From the NCBI GenBank assembly GCA_000310025.1, contig FN649742.1:4290988-4354987 (forward strand): a DNA stretch of 64,000 nt, given 5' to 3'. Under the pieces are notes generated by a model. That model saw nothing but the letters and a program-made list of their open reading frames with translations. It did no database searches and was not told the DNA's origin. Below are positions 10,801 through 23,666 of the stretch, in pieces. Made by a program: the position numbers and the translations under genes. The DNA comes from Ectocarpus siliculosus (lineage: Eukaryota > Sar > Phaeophyceae > Ectocarpales > Ectocarpaceae). Position 1 is the stretch's first letter. Each line of letters starts with the position of its first letter.

Positions 10801-13555
10801 AGCAACAACGCAAAGCGCGCGGTTGGGGCATCTACTTCCACCCAGAAGCTTGCACACAGGAGGAGCGGTGGTAGCATAAATAGTAACTTGACACGGGTTT
10901 CAAGAATATTTGAGACGTGCAGCACGTAGTAAAGACCGTACGAAGGCGCGTCAAAATAGCGAGCGACTGTATCGTATTGGATCATCAAAAGGATGAAAGT
11001 CACAAATTATTGGCAGCTCGTTGTGTGACGCTCCTTAGGAGTAGGGCTACCGCTGGCCTTCTGCTTGTTCAGCATGTCGTGTTTGCTCATGTAACGTTTC
11101 AAGGTTACCGATCTGTTCCGCCTCTCTGTGCGTGTGTGTGCTCTGCAGTTACTCTCTTCGCTCTGCACTTCCGTCTCTTAAGCTTTCCATCGATCACGAG
11201 GAGGCGTTTCGATGCCGCAGACGACCGGCGCGGCATCTGACCCGTCCGCCAGGTCGGGCTGGAAACAAACCATTCTACGCATACTCCCACAAAAAAAAGC
11301 ACCGAGATTTCTTGCACCAGCCCCCCAGTCGGCTCGACTGAAAAGGGCCAAACAAGACATGATCTGTTTTGAGTCGATTCGACCTGTTTGAGTCGACAAA
11401 CTAGGTACTCACCTCATTGTCGATGAAGGACTGCTCCCGGTCGGTCAACTTGGCGATGGTGTACTTGTCCTTGAGGGACTGCAGGCTGGCCGTGCCGTCG
11501 AAGATGTCGCGGTCGAAGCCGATCGTGCCGGCCTCCAAAGCGGCGGCCTCGGTGGCGGAGATCTTGGGAGTGATCTGCGAAACACACGAGCCAAAACGAG
11601 AAGAGGAGCAAAGACAAGAAAACGGCCACCCATCACGAATGAGCTCACGCAAATGTAAGGAGCTGTAGCGGTGACTTGTCGGAGGAGCTCGTCGAGAAAA
11701 AAAACTGACGACCAGTAAATTCTAAACGGACGGTTAATTTTAAACTCGCAAGCATTTCCGAGTCAGTCAGCGCCTATGCATACCTCGCGTGAAACTAAGT
11801 TTATGAGGAAAATAGAACAGGGAGGGGGTACGCAGATCCAACCCAAACCCTAACATGTAAGCTTCCCAAATTACATACTTTTTCCAACATGTTTACGAAA
11901 ACGAAAACCCTGCGAGGCCTGCTGCACAACGCACACCAGATTGTGACGCAAATCAGAAATTGGTGCGGTTGGCGCCGCTGATGTTGTCGCAAATTAAAAC
12001 AAGGTGTGTTGGCGAGTGGGAGGGAGGCAACAACAGGCTCTCTCTGCCTCCCTGCCGTGCCGTACCCGAGTTCCTTTTCGACGTACCGACCGGAGAGCCG
12101 AAAAACAAGAGAGCAACAGCACGTGTTCTGCTGCTGTTTTTCCGAAACACGGGCATCTGATCGGCGAGAAGCCATCCATCTACCACGCACGTCCTTGCAA
12201 CAATGGCGAGGAGCCATCTACCTCGCACGTTATGTAGCTTGCAACAAGAGCGCCGAACGATTGAGGGCCGAATTTCACCGCCAATGTCTCGCTGTTGACA
12301 GCACTTGTTTCCGCTTCGCCACTGCCGCGTTTGCGAGTTGTACATGAACCTCCAAGAGCATTCTCGGCCATACCCGACAACACAGAACGAGTTTTCCCGA
12401 GTAAGGTTCTCGTTTGCCAACTCTTGAGCTGGCATGTTTGAAAACACGTCAGGGTGGCTCGTCCTTGAAACTGAATCAGCAGCAGGCGCGAGGATACTAT
12501 TATAGTTGATACGCGGATGGATGTCGTCCAGGTTCACCGCTTGTATTTTATCCGGCCGCTTCATGTGACTATCTCCGTGCGGAGACCTCCCCACCCCACA
12601 TACACCGCCGTGTGGTCGCCGATCGCCAATTCGGTAGTAACCACATGTACGCTGTACCCCAACGAACAGATACCTACTTGTACGAGCCAGCGCCAACAAC
12701 CCGAGAATAGACTGCTGCACGGCCGGTGTAAACAAGCACGAAAACATGTTAACACTTCACAGGCGGTAAACACGTCCGTACTTGCTCGGGCGCTTGCACT
12801 CCTATCGTACGATGTTGGAGAATCTGGTGACAGGCGATGGCAGCGGTATGCCCGGGGAACGGAGAGGTGTAGACTACGCCCGATCGACCAAAGAGAAAAA
12901 TGTTCACAAAATCCTCAAATCCAAAACCTCGTCGCTTCCACCGACGACCGCTCCAGCAGTGGGGATGTGGGGATGGATAACGCGGTTATCGGTCACCCCG
13001 CTGCGTACCAATGGTACACATATGAAAACACACACTCGCGAGTGAACTCGACAGGTGGGGTGAGCTCCTCGCAGTACTGCTGTAGCCCTGTGTAGCGTGG
13101 ATATGATCGGATATGGCGGCTTGAACGCGCGAGGGTGGCGGCCCAACTTCAACTGACACGAATTCCTATCTTGGGCGTTGCGTACTGCCTTGAAAAAAGC
13201 AGCAGTCGTGGGCCCGGAGGCCATCCCGAGGAAACAAGCTTCTACGTCAGAGCTAGGCTGGCTGTCTGGTGGGGCAGGAGGTGGGTCGACTCTGGCTCGC
13301 TCGATACAGCGTCGAAAAACACGAAAAAAAACACAGAGCCAGTTGAAGTTCAACTCGCCGTGGTCGTCTTCTTCCTCCCCTCTTCTTCGGGAGATCTCTC
13401 ACCTTCTTGGCAAGGTTGTAAGCGGGTGTGATGAACGTCCGCTGCTGGACGTTCGCGACGGCCCGCCCTTGGACGGCGGCCCGGCTGGTGCCTCGTGCAG
13501 CGGAGGCGCCGCGTATGGCGGTCTTGAGTGCGGAGGAAGCGTTTCCGTGATTCAT
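4353..13555 (-). CDS. fadE: Bacterial-type (FadE) acyl-CoA dehydrogenase, mitochondrial-type N-terminus
   Basis: Oxidises fatty acyl-CoA to trans-2-enoyl-CoA with FAD, the first step of beta-oxidation. Fourteen exons: 13555-13403, 11574-11413, 10764-10641, 10244-10121, 9722-9491, 9100-8988, 8258-8048, 7705-7510, 7289-7096, 6583-6389, 6038-5907, 5544-5374, 5032-4835, 4478-4353. They join without phase error to 776 residues, near the ~814 of E. coli FadE, with which the whole chain aligns. Visible motifs are [11 protein letters not shown] (about 177-187), the FAD-domain [12 protein letters not shown] (210-221), KKRYITLAP, and IAITVEGAN with catalytic Glu466. The C-terminal third matches the DUF1974 extension of FadE, which ordinary mitochondrial acyl-CoA dehydrogenases lack. 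Residues 1-45 are basic, Ala/Ser-rich and free of acids, like a mitochondrial presequence. The C-terminus (SAVA) is not a peroxisomal PTS1. Intron 1 is 1.8 kb; the others are mostly 150-800 bp. Confidence 0.95.
4501..4617 (+). repeat. Imperfect direct duplication in the last fadE intron
   Basis: Two copies of a ~50-bp unit (4501-4551 and 4565-4617) share GATTGGTTGG, CGAGCGGAAAACAT and ACCGAAGC in the same order. The duplication lies just upstream of the acceptor of the last fadE exon (intron 4479-4834). Confidence 0.7.
4780..4808. repeat. (CA)n microsatellite
   Basis: Uninterrupted CA dinucleotide run inside the last fadE intron. Confidence 0.9.
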
Positions 13556-13992
13556 CGTCGGGGGGTCTTGTTCTCACCGGGTGTGCGAGTTCGCAAAAAT
13601 GGGATAATATCTCCCGCAAGACGGCTGGTAGCTCACAGGCCGGTGTTATTCGCTCTCTAGTGCTCCCTCAGTCTTCTGGGTCTTGACTTTCCCTCAAGCG
13701 TCGTGGTCCTTCGTCAGTCGTATAAGTGTTTTCGGTGGGCCGGGTTGTTGTGAGTGGGAAGAGGGGCAAGATGGCCGGACCAGGTGCAGATCCGACCGAG
13801 GGGGTCCAACGAATAGGAAATACAAATGGTGCGTGGTACGTCGCTGAAATTGCGTCACCCCTATGTTGCAAATTTCTGCCCGCGTGGTGTGCTCTGGCTC
13901 TGTTCTCTCAGTCAAGAAGAGAGCGCGACACACACATCAGTCGTCACACTGGCTTGTGCTTGTCCTCTCTTCTTGTCTCGCACATCATTCCC
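13556..13992. promoter_or_regulatory. Shared upstream region of the divergent fadE and guanylate kinase genes
   Basis: 437 bp separate the two start codons, which point away from each other, so both promoters must overlap here or in the 5' UTRs. The guanylate kinase frame remains open upstream through an ATG at 13771. The proximal 70 bp contain pyrimidine runs before the chosen start. No TATA box or known operator was recognised. Confidence 0.5.
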
Positions 13993-16900
13993 ATGACCAT
14001 GTCGTCCTTCGGCCCCTCTGCGCAGCGCACCATGGCCGCTGTGGTCACGGCCTCGGCACTGGGGTCGGTCGCGTACGCCTGGGTGGCCAAGGGCGGTGGG
14101 TCGAGGTCACTGGCTAGGACTGGCGTGTTCGGCAAGAGGTACGCTGATGTTCGCCTTGACCCCTTCGTCTTCGCGCTTAGCCCCTAGAAAACCAAGAGGA
14201 GGCCATTAACCTCGTCTGTATGGAGAGGAAGGCACGTGTGTGCGCTGCGTACGCCTCCTGCTTGGTATTTATGAGTGTAGTGTTCGGCAAGAACCAGAAC
14301 GTCTCTTCAGATTCGAAAAACTATCCGACCAACTCGCACGGACACACGTAAGCACAGCACAGCTCAGCTACACGTACAAGTTAGTAGTAGGCCGACTCGG
14401 TCTGTTTGTTCCGCCGCAGGAGAGGAGATGAATCAGCGCTCCCGGCACGCGCACGCCCAAAACAGCCAGCCGGGTGCTTCTTGGAACTGCGTCCGCGAAT
14501 CGGTGCTGATGCAGCGTGGAGATGAAATTTAAAATTTGTTCTACTCTCATGTGCGGCCTCCGTTTCGTACAGTAGTTCATCCGCTATTCGTCCACCGTTG
14601 CTATGCATATAGAAATATCTACAACATAGATGTGGGTGTTGGGGTGGTGGTGTCGGCCCACAACTCACAGCTATATAGCTGTGAAAACATTTCGCGCGTA
14701 CGTAAGCGTACAGCAGTCTTGTGTACGCTTCGCCTGCGAACAACACCAGCAACACCAGCAGCCCTCGGTGTTATTTAGTCGCAGACGCCGTTACACTCTC
14801 TATTTAGACAAAACCCTGACCCCACTACTTGGACGACCTGCTGCTGTGTGCAGATGCCACATTTACCAAATTACCCCACGGAGAGAAAAAAGAAACCTCG
14901 TTCTAGCACGAAGCCGCATATGGTGGCTGGTATAGACTGCAAGCTATGTACTTCCAAGTACAATAGTAGGATGATGATGGGTGAATCGTTCGCCAGGCTC
15001 GGGTTCCTCACAGACACTGCTGTCGAGCGAAGACGTATACTGCTGTACCTCGCTGACTGTTCTGTTAGACAACCTAATCCTGAGCCACAACCCGCAAGTC
15101 CACAAGACTTGTTCGATCTCGTCCGATTAATCATCGAACCCGGTCGTCTCAGGGCACGGGAAGGTTAGACCGAAGTGTTTTAGGTTGATAAGTCTAATGA
15201 CCTCGGCTGTACGTCCGCTTGGTCCCAACCTACTGCCTCAAACCTGTTGTCTCAGTATGTACAGCAGTAGCTCCGCCACCAACCCCCTCTCTCACGGATA
15301 ACACCAATTGCCTCAAACCCGTTGTCTCAGGTACTATACACGTCACCCCCTCCCCCCCCCCTGATGCCTCCTCTCAGCCAGCACCTTTGTCTTCTCCGTG
15401 AATTTCGCCCCGCTTTCTTCTCCGCCTGTCTCTCATTCCGTCGTCCATCTCTCTGCCTGAGCAGCACGGTTACCTGCTCTGCGGGCAATGCTGCCGGCGG
15501 CGACGCGGCTAGCCTCAAGCCCCTCGTCATTTGCGGCCCATCCGGTGTGGGGAAGGTACGTGGGTGTGATGTTTGGTGAGCGGGAGGATGTGTGTGGGGG
15601 GGATCGCGGGCGTTGAGACGAAGGACCTTGGAGGCACTCAACGGGGGGGTGCGACAGAAGGTGGTACGGCCGGCAGGACGCATCCTGAGGCGTGTTCCGT
15701 GTTTGCAGAACCGCGGTTGCTAGCGTACCATCGATGTTGTTGTCCATGCTGCAACTGGAAAGCTGTCGAAAACTGTCGCAGATATTATGCATACGTTTCC
15801 CCCCGAGTGTCCAGACGGCCTCGATTTTTTATTTTTGCTGTCGGGGCCCCCGCCATGTGGTACTGCAGTATACACTTTCCTCGAGTAGAGTTATGCCACC
15901 ATGGGTTTGCAACGACAGGACCAACAGCAGCGGAAAGCAAGAAACGCGATGGAAAGACGGACTGCCACCCAAAGCCACGCTCGTTGACCAGTTAACCAGA
16001 GTTCGTGTGTAGTTTTTGTTCTCTTCAACCTCCCCCCCCCAACTGAAACCCCGCCATCTTTCGGAGAGATTTTTCTCAAACCACCCTAACGTATTTTGTT
16101 GTTTTTCGTGAGTGTGGATGCATAGCAGTATACCGTTTTGGGGTAGAGGTCGGCCTGTGGCCACGGAAAGCGTCCGCGTACATTGGACCGGTACGGACCG
16201 GTACGGATTCCAGAAAGGAACTGAGCAGTTACCGGAAGGGCTTGCAATATCAAGACAACAGCTGACAACACCAACGACAACCATAACGCTCCCCCCGGCA
16301 GGGCACGCTGATCAACATGCTGCGCGAAGACTTCCCCGGTCGGTTCGGTTTCTCCGTGAGCCACACCACGAGGAAGCCGAGGCCCGGAGAGGTGGACGGC
16401 ACGCACTACTACTTCAGCGACAAGCGGGAGATGCAGGCGGAGATCGACGACAACAAGTTCATCGAGCACGCGAACGTGCACGCGAACTTGTACGGAACGA
16501 GGTACGTATGCGTAGAATGAGAGAAGGCGTTTCGCATATGCAGGCATACATGCAAGCATTACAGTATGTGGAACTTGTTGGGCTTATCGCATCACCAAAA
16601 GGGGGAGTTAGTGTTCTTTGTGGTGGTTTTGTCTTGATAAATGTTTTCGGGATCGATGTCGTCGCGCGCTGGACTGTGTAGCGTTTTTTTATAGTAGTGC
16701 GTGCGTGCGTGTTGCCTGTTATTTGTTATTGTCATCGACGCTTTCCGGTTGCCCATTGAAAAGACGTCAGTCTCGGAGCGGTTTTGCAGAAAATGCATTT
16801 GAAGGCCAGGACATGGTACCCCATGAGTGTGTGTGTGTGTTTCTTGCAGTAGCATCGACCGCTTAAACCGGCCCATCAATGAAAACACGCCAGCTTTCAT

Positions 16901-18748
16901 TTTTATTTTTCGTTCTTTTATCGCGAACACGCTTAGGTACGTGTGTGCGTGTGTTTTATTTGGGGGGGGGGAGGTCGATCGGTCAGGTTACGTGGATGCA
17001 GAGAGTGGCAACGCCAGGAAACCTTCGGAGCTACACGTATCTATTTATCGATCGATCTATCCAGCTTGCGCGGTACAGTATGCGCATGGCCGGAGTGCAG
17101 TGCTCCCACACTCCCTGCCATTGTATGTGAGTTATCGCATCTCCTCTATAATGTTTGTCGCCCCAAGTGGAGGCAGCGGCGCCAACGACAGTGTCCCACA
17201 CACGCTCACACGCTCGCCCGTTCCTTTTGAACAGCGCGCTTTGGTATCCGCTTCGATACGGGCACAAGCTCGGGACGTGCCTCCTCTTGCAGACCCTATC
17301 CGTTGTTGTTGTTGAATGCCATTGACTGTACACACACGGCCAATTTGTCCCCACCGCGGTCCCCGGCCCCCTTCCTATTGTAACTCGTTGCGGGGGGGGG
17401 GGCACCGGAACACACATGAAGGTGTACCAAAAGTTTTTGTATTGTTTTTTTTCACCAACCACAAAGCCCGATCTCCTCTCCTCCCGCCGCCTCTCCCCGT
17501 CGACGATTTGCTGCACTCTGCATACCTTGTAGCATCGCGGCGGTCCAGACCGTCACCGCTTCAGGAAAGATCTGCATCCTCGACATCGACGTCCAGGGCG
17601 TCAAGTCCGTCCGCGGCGCTGGCCGGGGCGTGTTGGACCCCCACTACCTTTTCATTTCGGCGCCGTCGATGGAGGTGTTGGAGGCTAGGCTTAGGGGCAG
17701 GTGTGTGCGGCTGTTTTGCCCCCCCCCCCGTGGATGTCGCGTGTTGTATTGTAAGGGCGTCAAGAACTAGCTCGACGGTGTTTTTGGTCTCTCGGCCAAA
17801 CGTGCTGGTTGTCGGGACAATCGAACGATGCCATCGTCTCTCTCTCTTGTCTCTCTCTCTCCCCCGCCCTCCCTTGTCGAACTTCTCAGATAGATCACCT
17901 TTGTGGCTGCCCCATATGGAAAGACTTGACTCTTTTTTTTTCACAAACACGTTTTGTTTTTTGTTGAATAACAGGTCAACTCCGCTGATATTTTTGTATT
18001 TGTCTGTCGGATGTATGTTCATCTCCCAGCTTTTTTTTTGGTGCGTGTGTCTAACTCACTTTGATGTCTTCGCAACTCAGAGGGACGGAGACGGAAGAGG
18101 CTCTGCAGCGACGATTGGCCAACGCGAACGCGGAGATGGAGTATGGGCTGGAGGCCGACAACTTCGAGAAGGTATGCATGCTCTCACTACCTTCCTGTGT
18201 ACAGTAGCAAGGACCTCGGGCTTACAACACACGTAGAACGGTTAACACACAACCCCAAAGAACCGGGGAGCAAGAAAAGAGATCCGAGAAGAATGAAGGA
18301 CTGATTGGCTCAGGTGTGCTTGTTGGATAGGGTTTCGCGGTAAAGATGAGCCGCTGTGATGCGGGTAAGGGTGGTGTCGTCTGAGGCCCGGCCCGAAGGC
18401 TGGTGATGGGGTGGCTGACGTTTCCTTACCCTCCCCTCGGCGCTCGTTAGGTTACGGAAAACATTTTTGAGTCACCTTTGGCAAAGTAGGGAGGAACGGT
18501 TGGCCATCGGCGCTCGGCCCTGTGGGAAACAATGCTCCGTACTCTCTCGAGGACGCGTGGTCAAAACAACGAAGGCATGCAAAACATAATGAGAGTACGC
18601 CCCCCTTCCCTCTGCGCTCGTGCGCCAGGTGGTGGTCAACGATGGCCTCGAGGAGGCGTACGCGGAGTTGAAGGAGACAGCCAAGGCGTGGTACCCCCAG
18701 CTCGCGTTGGACGAGAAAATCAAGGCCGGAAACCCGACCGAGGCGTAA
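13993..18748 (+). CDS. gmk: Guanylate kinase (probably organelle-targeted)
   Basis: Phosphorylates GMP to GDP with ATP. Six exons: 13993-14138, 15465-15555, 16302-16501, 17533-17700, 18081-18171, 18629-18748. All junctions are GT-AG and close in phase to 271 residues. Residues 69-79 carry the P-loop [11 protein letters not shown], followed directly by GT. The GMP-binding signature [19 protein letters not shown] lies at 99-117, then [13 protein letters not shown], and an arginine-containing lid ([17 protein letters not shown]). The kinase domain starts near residue 67. The first ~50 residues (Ala/Ser-rich, hydrophobic centre, basic end) are extra to the family and look like a targeting sequence. 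An in-frame ATG at 13771 would lengthen the N-terminus by 74 residues. I prefer 13993/13999 because the upstream stretch reads as UTR. Intron 1 is 1.3 kb. Confidence 0.93.
14665..14684. repeat. Perfect 20-bp palindrome
   Basis: TCACAGCTATATAGCTGTGA is identical to its reverse complement. It lies in intron 1 of the guanylate kinase gene. Confidence 0.9.
15234..15331 (+). repeat. Direct repeat of a 22-bp unit in guanylate kinase intron 1
   Basis: TGCCTCAAACC(T/C)GTTGTCTCAG occurs at about 15234-15256 and again at 15309-15331, 75 bp apart. Each copy ends in an acceptor-like CAG. Confidence 0.8.
16732..16787 (+). repeat. Dispersed short repeat, copy 1
   Basis: Carries the family order ATCGAC..., CCGGTTG, CAATGAAAA-like (here CATTGAAAA), GACGTCAGTCTC, GAGCGG. 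Located in intron 3 of guanylate kinase, sense to the gene. Confidence 0.75.
16852..16891 (+). repeat. Dispersed short repeat, copy 2 (truncated)
   Basis: GCATCGACCGC, then AACCGG, then CAATGAAAACACG; it stops before the CGTCAGTCTC part. It follows an acceptor-like TTTCTTGCAG and lies 65 bp after copy 1 in the same intron. Confidence 0.7.
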
Positions 18749-21631
18749 ACGACCAACGATACCATCCGTGAAAAAAAACGCCCTTTAAATTGTGGTAATT
18801 CGAGTACCTAAGAGCAAGAGGAACGTGGCCTTGGCGGTACCGAGAGCGTGCGCGCGCCCGGGGGGGGGGGCGCAGCGGCTCCACCCCGAACCTGGCGTGT
18901 AGAAAACTTTGGCGTGCACGAAGGGAATATTGTGCGTCTTCGATCTACCTCGAAAATGTTTTGTGGCCGCTCTTGTGGAAGATTTTTTCCCATGAACCTT
19001 GTGCACGAAAGAACAAGTCCTACGATACAGTTCCCCATCTCAGACGACGGCAAGGTGCTGAAAACTGAACGGGTATCGTGGTGTTGATTGTATTCCCCGT
19101 CTGGTGTGTTCTCTCTTTGGGAAGGGGCGACTTATATTGGCACCATCGTTCCCATCCTGCCTCGATGCCCCCCCGCGGAATGTTGTATTCAGCGGTAGCC
19201 GGTAGGGAGGCGTGGTTGTAGAACCAAGCCGCGTGGCACGTATATGAAAAGGCATCCAGGTTTTGCAATGCTTTGTCTCTTGTTTTTGCTACGGGTATGT
19301 TACTATGGCGTGCTCGGTACGGGGCCCTCCCTTGTTTTTTTTTTTGTCTGCTTGCTTACGAGAGGCCTCGGGCATTGCGTCGACATAGATACCGTCGGCG
19401 TTTTCTGTTGTTTTTGCCCGCCGCGGCTCCGACTCGAAGGATTTGTTTCCCCTCTCGGGGGGTGTCTCGCGCCTGCTCGTTGTTTAGACGCGCGCGCGTG
19501 TGTTTGTTGTGTGCTGTGTTGTTGTTCGGTTCCCTGTGCCCTCAGCCAAAAGGGGCGACGACCACCTGACCGTAGCGGTAGCGTAGAACCTTCGACGCGT
19601 GTCTTGCAAGGACATGTGTCCCCCAACCGGAGGCTATTATTAATAGTCCGCACAGGTATGTATGCAGGTTGTGGATCATGTCCCGTTGGCGGTGGACGTT
19701 AGGTGCGCTGATTGGTGTATACGGATATCTGTATGACGTATTTGATGGTAAGCCTGCTGTGTATGTAAATGTTAAGCCCGTCGTTGTTCGTCGAATTGTT
19801 ATTATTTTTTTTATTTTTTTTTATTCGCGCTTTTTCTTCCAACTAAAGGAACAAAAAATGACTAAATCTGGAGGGGCAAATTGCCCGGTCGGAAGAGGGG
19901 CTGGTCTCTTTTGGTCTGGTGACGACCGCGACAATCTTGTTTTTGGTGTTTGTTGTTGCCTGCCAAGACGTGGGGAATTTCTCGGCGTCTGGTTGCACTA
20001 AGCCTAACTTAGCTAAGCTACCGTACACCGTGTGATGCATGAAGCGTAGGCGCACGGACAGACGCGCGCAACGAATCGTGCGTGTGTATGCCATGTTATT
20101 TGCGTGCATACGACCTGGGCGTTGTGTCATGTCGAGCCTGGCTTTTTTTTTTTTTCGTGCCTTTGAAACTGCTGGTCCTTCACGGGGCCGGGAAATTGAT
20201 AAAACGTACGTATGGTTTTGTTTTCTTGTCCCTGCTGGTGCTATCGGCCCAACATACTTTTTTCGACAGAAATTCCGGGTATGGTGGATAGATACTGGTG
20301 TAGCCTGATATTTTTTTTTCTCTGTGTGTCAAATTCCGATCCCGGGGTTAGAAATCGCACAGACTGCTGTGTACGCGTGCATCGCTCCCTCTCTCGTCAT
20401 GCGAACCTCCCGCCTCCGACCTTACGGTCTCTGGTCGGGTTGATGCCTCGAAAAGAAACAACGACACCATCCGCTCCCAACCCCTGGGGTCTGGCACAGC
20501 CGAAGCACACCCCACAGGATGGAGAAGCCACGACAGAGACTCACCAGCCTTCGGAGAACAATGACTCCACCGATGACCTGCATAATATTATCCAGGACTT
20601 GTTCATGGATACGACCAAATGCCGTATTTTTTCTACATTCAGTGCCCCACCCGTCGTCGTCTCCGACGAAATACGTTTCTTCGCGTACCTTCCCCCTCTT
20701 CTCCCACCAAACCCGCCCAGCGACAAGGGCAACGACCATCAGTCAAGCCGCCCACCGTGCGATGATATGTAGCTTGCTGTCGGACAAAACTCACTGTGCG
20801 TCCTTGCGCGCTCAACCGCCGACTTACTGTACCTACTAATGGGCTCCATTGGCCAAAGAGAAAATCAACGAGCAAATAAACGGACACCCAGACCCAAACA
20901 CGAAGAGCGATCGATCGTAGAATGAAGACACAAAACAATGTGGCCCTACCACAGCAGCAGTGGAAACCAAACGTGAACTCGAAAATCACGAGATTTTTAC
21001 CCTGCCCTTGTCACTTGTACACTCAACTTACAAGCACACAGACAAGCGTCACGCATACTGTACACGTATGCACATTATGACACTATTATGAAACGAAGCG
21101 CCGCAACATCTTTCGCCCGGACACACAACAAGGGTGCGTGCCTTGGGCCCCACGTGGCATAAAAACGAGGTACGCGCACACCCTTTCCTCGCGTTACCTA
21201 CATGCCGGTGCTGCTGGTTGTGTTTAAACCGGCGCATGTTCGCAGTGCCCTTACACCACAGCTGCATCCACAAGCCGTCACGCTCATCACCCACGCAAAC
21301 CTGTCGAAAACCCAGGTTCATTGCCCCGCCAGCGGCGAGCAACAGGGCGGCCTCACGAAAACACGGCCGGCTCCGTCGCGCCCCCCTCGTGTGCCGCTAA
21401 AACAAGTGGTACGGTTTATCTACATGTACTTGTAGGCGTTTGGAATCTCCTTTCCGAACGTTTCTGGGCACAAGACGGCCTACATCTTGCCGCAAACCAA
21501 CCCGTCAATCCATGTGATGCTCATCACTATTTACACATCCGACAACTCCGTCGTGCTTTTAATCACAGTCGGTCACCGTGATGCCCGACCTAATCAACAT
21601 GCAGTACCGAGAGCCATGGAACAAAAAAAAA

Positions 21632-21683
21632 AAATGATGCGGTATCAATGCGATATCAATGCGATATCAACAATGCGATACCA
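21632..21683 (+). repeat. Short tandem repeat, unit ATCAATGCGAT
   Basis: Three to four imperfect copies of TATCAATGCGA follow an A run. Confidence 0.8.
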
Positions 21684-23349
21684 TCTTGACTAATACCTTG
21701 TTTACGTGTCGCCTGCGCCTCTTTGCTACCCACGCATGTCCAAAGGACTGCGTTCATGCACGCGTATTCGCGTGACGGCCCGTCGCCGTCTCCTCCTTAC
21801 CCCCCCCCCCCCGGACCCTATCAACAAACAAACCTGGAAATAAATGTCGTCCCGAGATCGAGGAACGTGTTTTACTCACCCCGCCCCAGACCCCTCGCGC
21901 AAGCGTCCCAGCGAACCGCAAAACAACCAAATCCCACGGGTAGCCGAGATGTAAACCGGTTATCTTGCGGGCCGTGGCTTGGCAACCCACCACGCAATAG
22001 TCGTCACCACCACCGCCACCATCACCACTCTATGTACAGAACCCGACCACACCGCTACAACAGCACGAAAGCCTCCAACGCATACGAAAACCATCCCACG
22101 GAAAATAGCTCGACATATATAGAGCTACATACATACGTTCGTACGTCCACAAATGAACATCTTGTACCCGGACGGCGAGACACAAAATACACACCACACG
22201 CGCGCGACCATCTCCATCGAATACATATCCCCACTTGTCCCCACTCACACCCTCAACAAACCATTCCGCGAATAGATCTCTTGCGGAAGCGGGTAAGTCT
22301 GCACCCTTTTCATTCCTTGCCGATACAGAACCAAGTGCAAAATGATTTCATGCTTGAGCACCTTTTCTCTGACCGCCGGGCGCCACACGCCACCCCCACT
22401 GCAAACCGCACGATGGTTGCGCACGAGAACGGTGTCACAACTTACACACGACAGCGAACGACACAAACGACATACATACATTCTCCCTTTTATACATGCC
22501 AATCAGCGCGGTGCTTGTCGTCCGTAGATCCCCCCCCCCCTGATAACACTCGCTTCTGAGTACGTCATTTGAGCTTTACATGTGTTTTTACTCCGCCCAG
22601 GGAAATAAGGGCGTCTCAACATGACCGTCCCCACACACGACCTGGCCAAAAATGGAGCAAGTCCTAGCCTCCGTTTCCAGCTCCCCCTCTGCCAAGCCGT
22701 CGTGTGCGTGTCTGCTCTCCCTCTCACTCCCTCACTCTCTCTCTCCACAAAGGCGTGCGCCTTCCGAGGAATACGCCGCTTCGTACCCCACACCTACATT
22801 TATCCACATTTACAGGGCCCCCTCTCCCTACCCCTTCCTGAACCTCACTCCCAGAAAAAAGACAAAAACAGAAGCAATGGCACCCATGCACGTACACCGT
22901 TAATTCTGATCCCACGACGACAGAGTAGGAACTCGGATATTTCAAGCGGGCACCACCTCGTCGGTATGTTGCTTGTGCTGTTGTACCGCGTCTACAGGGT
23001 CCTACACTGCCATGACGTCACGTCCGATGCGGTATTTTTTCCCACAAGTCCATCGTGCACGTTGAAGCGCACCCTTCTCATGAACCATCAAAACGCTGAG
23101 GCCACGCCAACGCCCAACACCAACAATGCCAGAAGAAGACGGGGAAAAAAATTGCCAACTTTGACCTGTGACGGGGAAGCGAATGAGACGGCAGCAGCGT
23201 CTCTCCCCTCCGCCTTAACGAAAAGCCAAGAACAGCAGCAGCTATACTACTCTCAGTCATGCGACTTGCTTCTGAGACATCAACAAGGTATTGGCACAGC
23301 CTCGCTACAATAGAGCCGTCCATTCGGCTACGAAAAAAAATGACCAACT

Positions 23350-23584
23350 TTGAATAATGATACGACGTGTACAATATAGACATCTTCATGTATTTGCAGT
23401 TTCCGAGAAACATCGCTATTATTTCTCTCTCTCTCTCCTGGACACAATCCCCTTGGGGATCATCTTGAATAATGATCCGACGTGTACAATATAGACACCT
23501 TCACTTATTTACAGTTTCCGAGAAATATACTTCAGTAGCTTTTTTCTCCCTCTCTTTCCTGGACAGAATCCCCTTGGGGATCAC
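23350..23584 (+). repeat. Tandem duplication, unit ~115 bp
   Basis: Copy 1 (23350-23464) and copy 2 (23465-about 23584) share TTGAATAATGAT, CGACGTGTACAATATAGACA, CAGTTTCCGAGAAA, a CT-rich centre and CCCCTTGGGGATCA in the same order. They differ by scattered substitutions and small indels. Confidence 0.9.
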
Positions 23585-23664
23585 CTTCTCTTTCAGAGGC
23601 CTAATGTTTTTAGGCTCCAATAAAGAGCGCTCTCGGTTTTTCTCGGACAACAAACCTTCAGCAG

Positions 23665-23666
<2 letters not shown>

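Noticed and set aside
11953-12747. 264-codon minus-strand open frame within fadE intron 1
   Set aside because: No start context, domain or codon character. It lies wholly between exons 1 and 2 that join in phase, so it is most likely chance.
20442-20772. 109-codon ATG frame with an acidic middle
   Set aside because: No recognisable family, no conserved motif and no flanking gene signals.
21723-22559. 278-codon plus-strand open frame
   Set aside because: His/Thr/Pro/Arg-rich translation typical of C-rich non-coding DNA. No family or splice context; lies in a probable 3' UTR/spacer.
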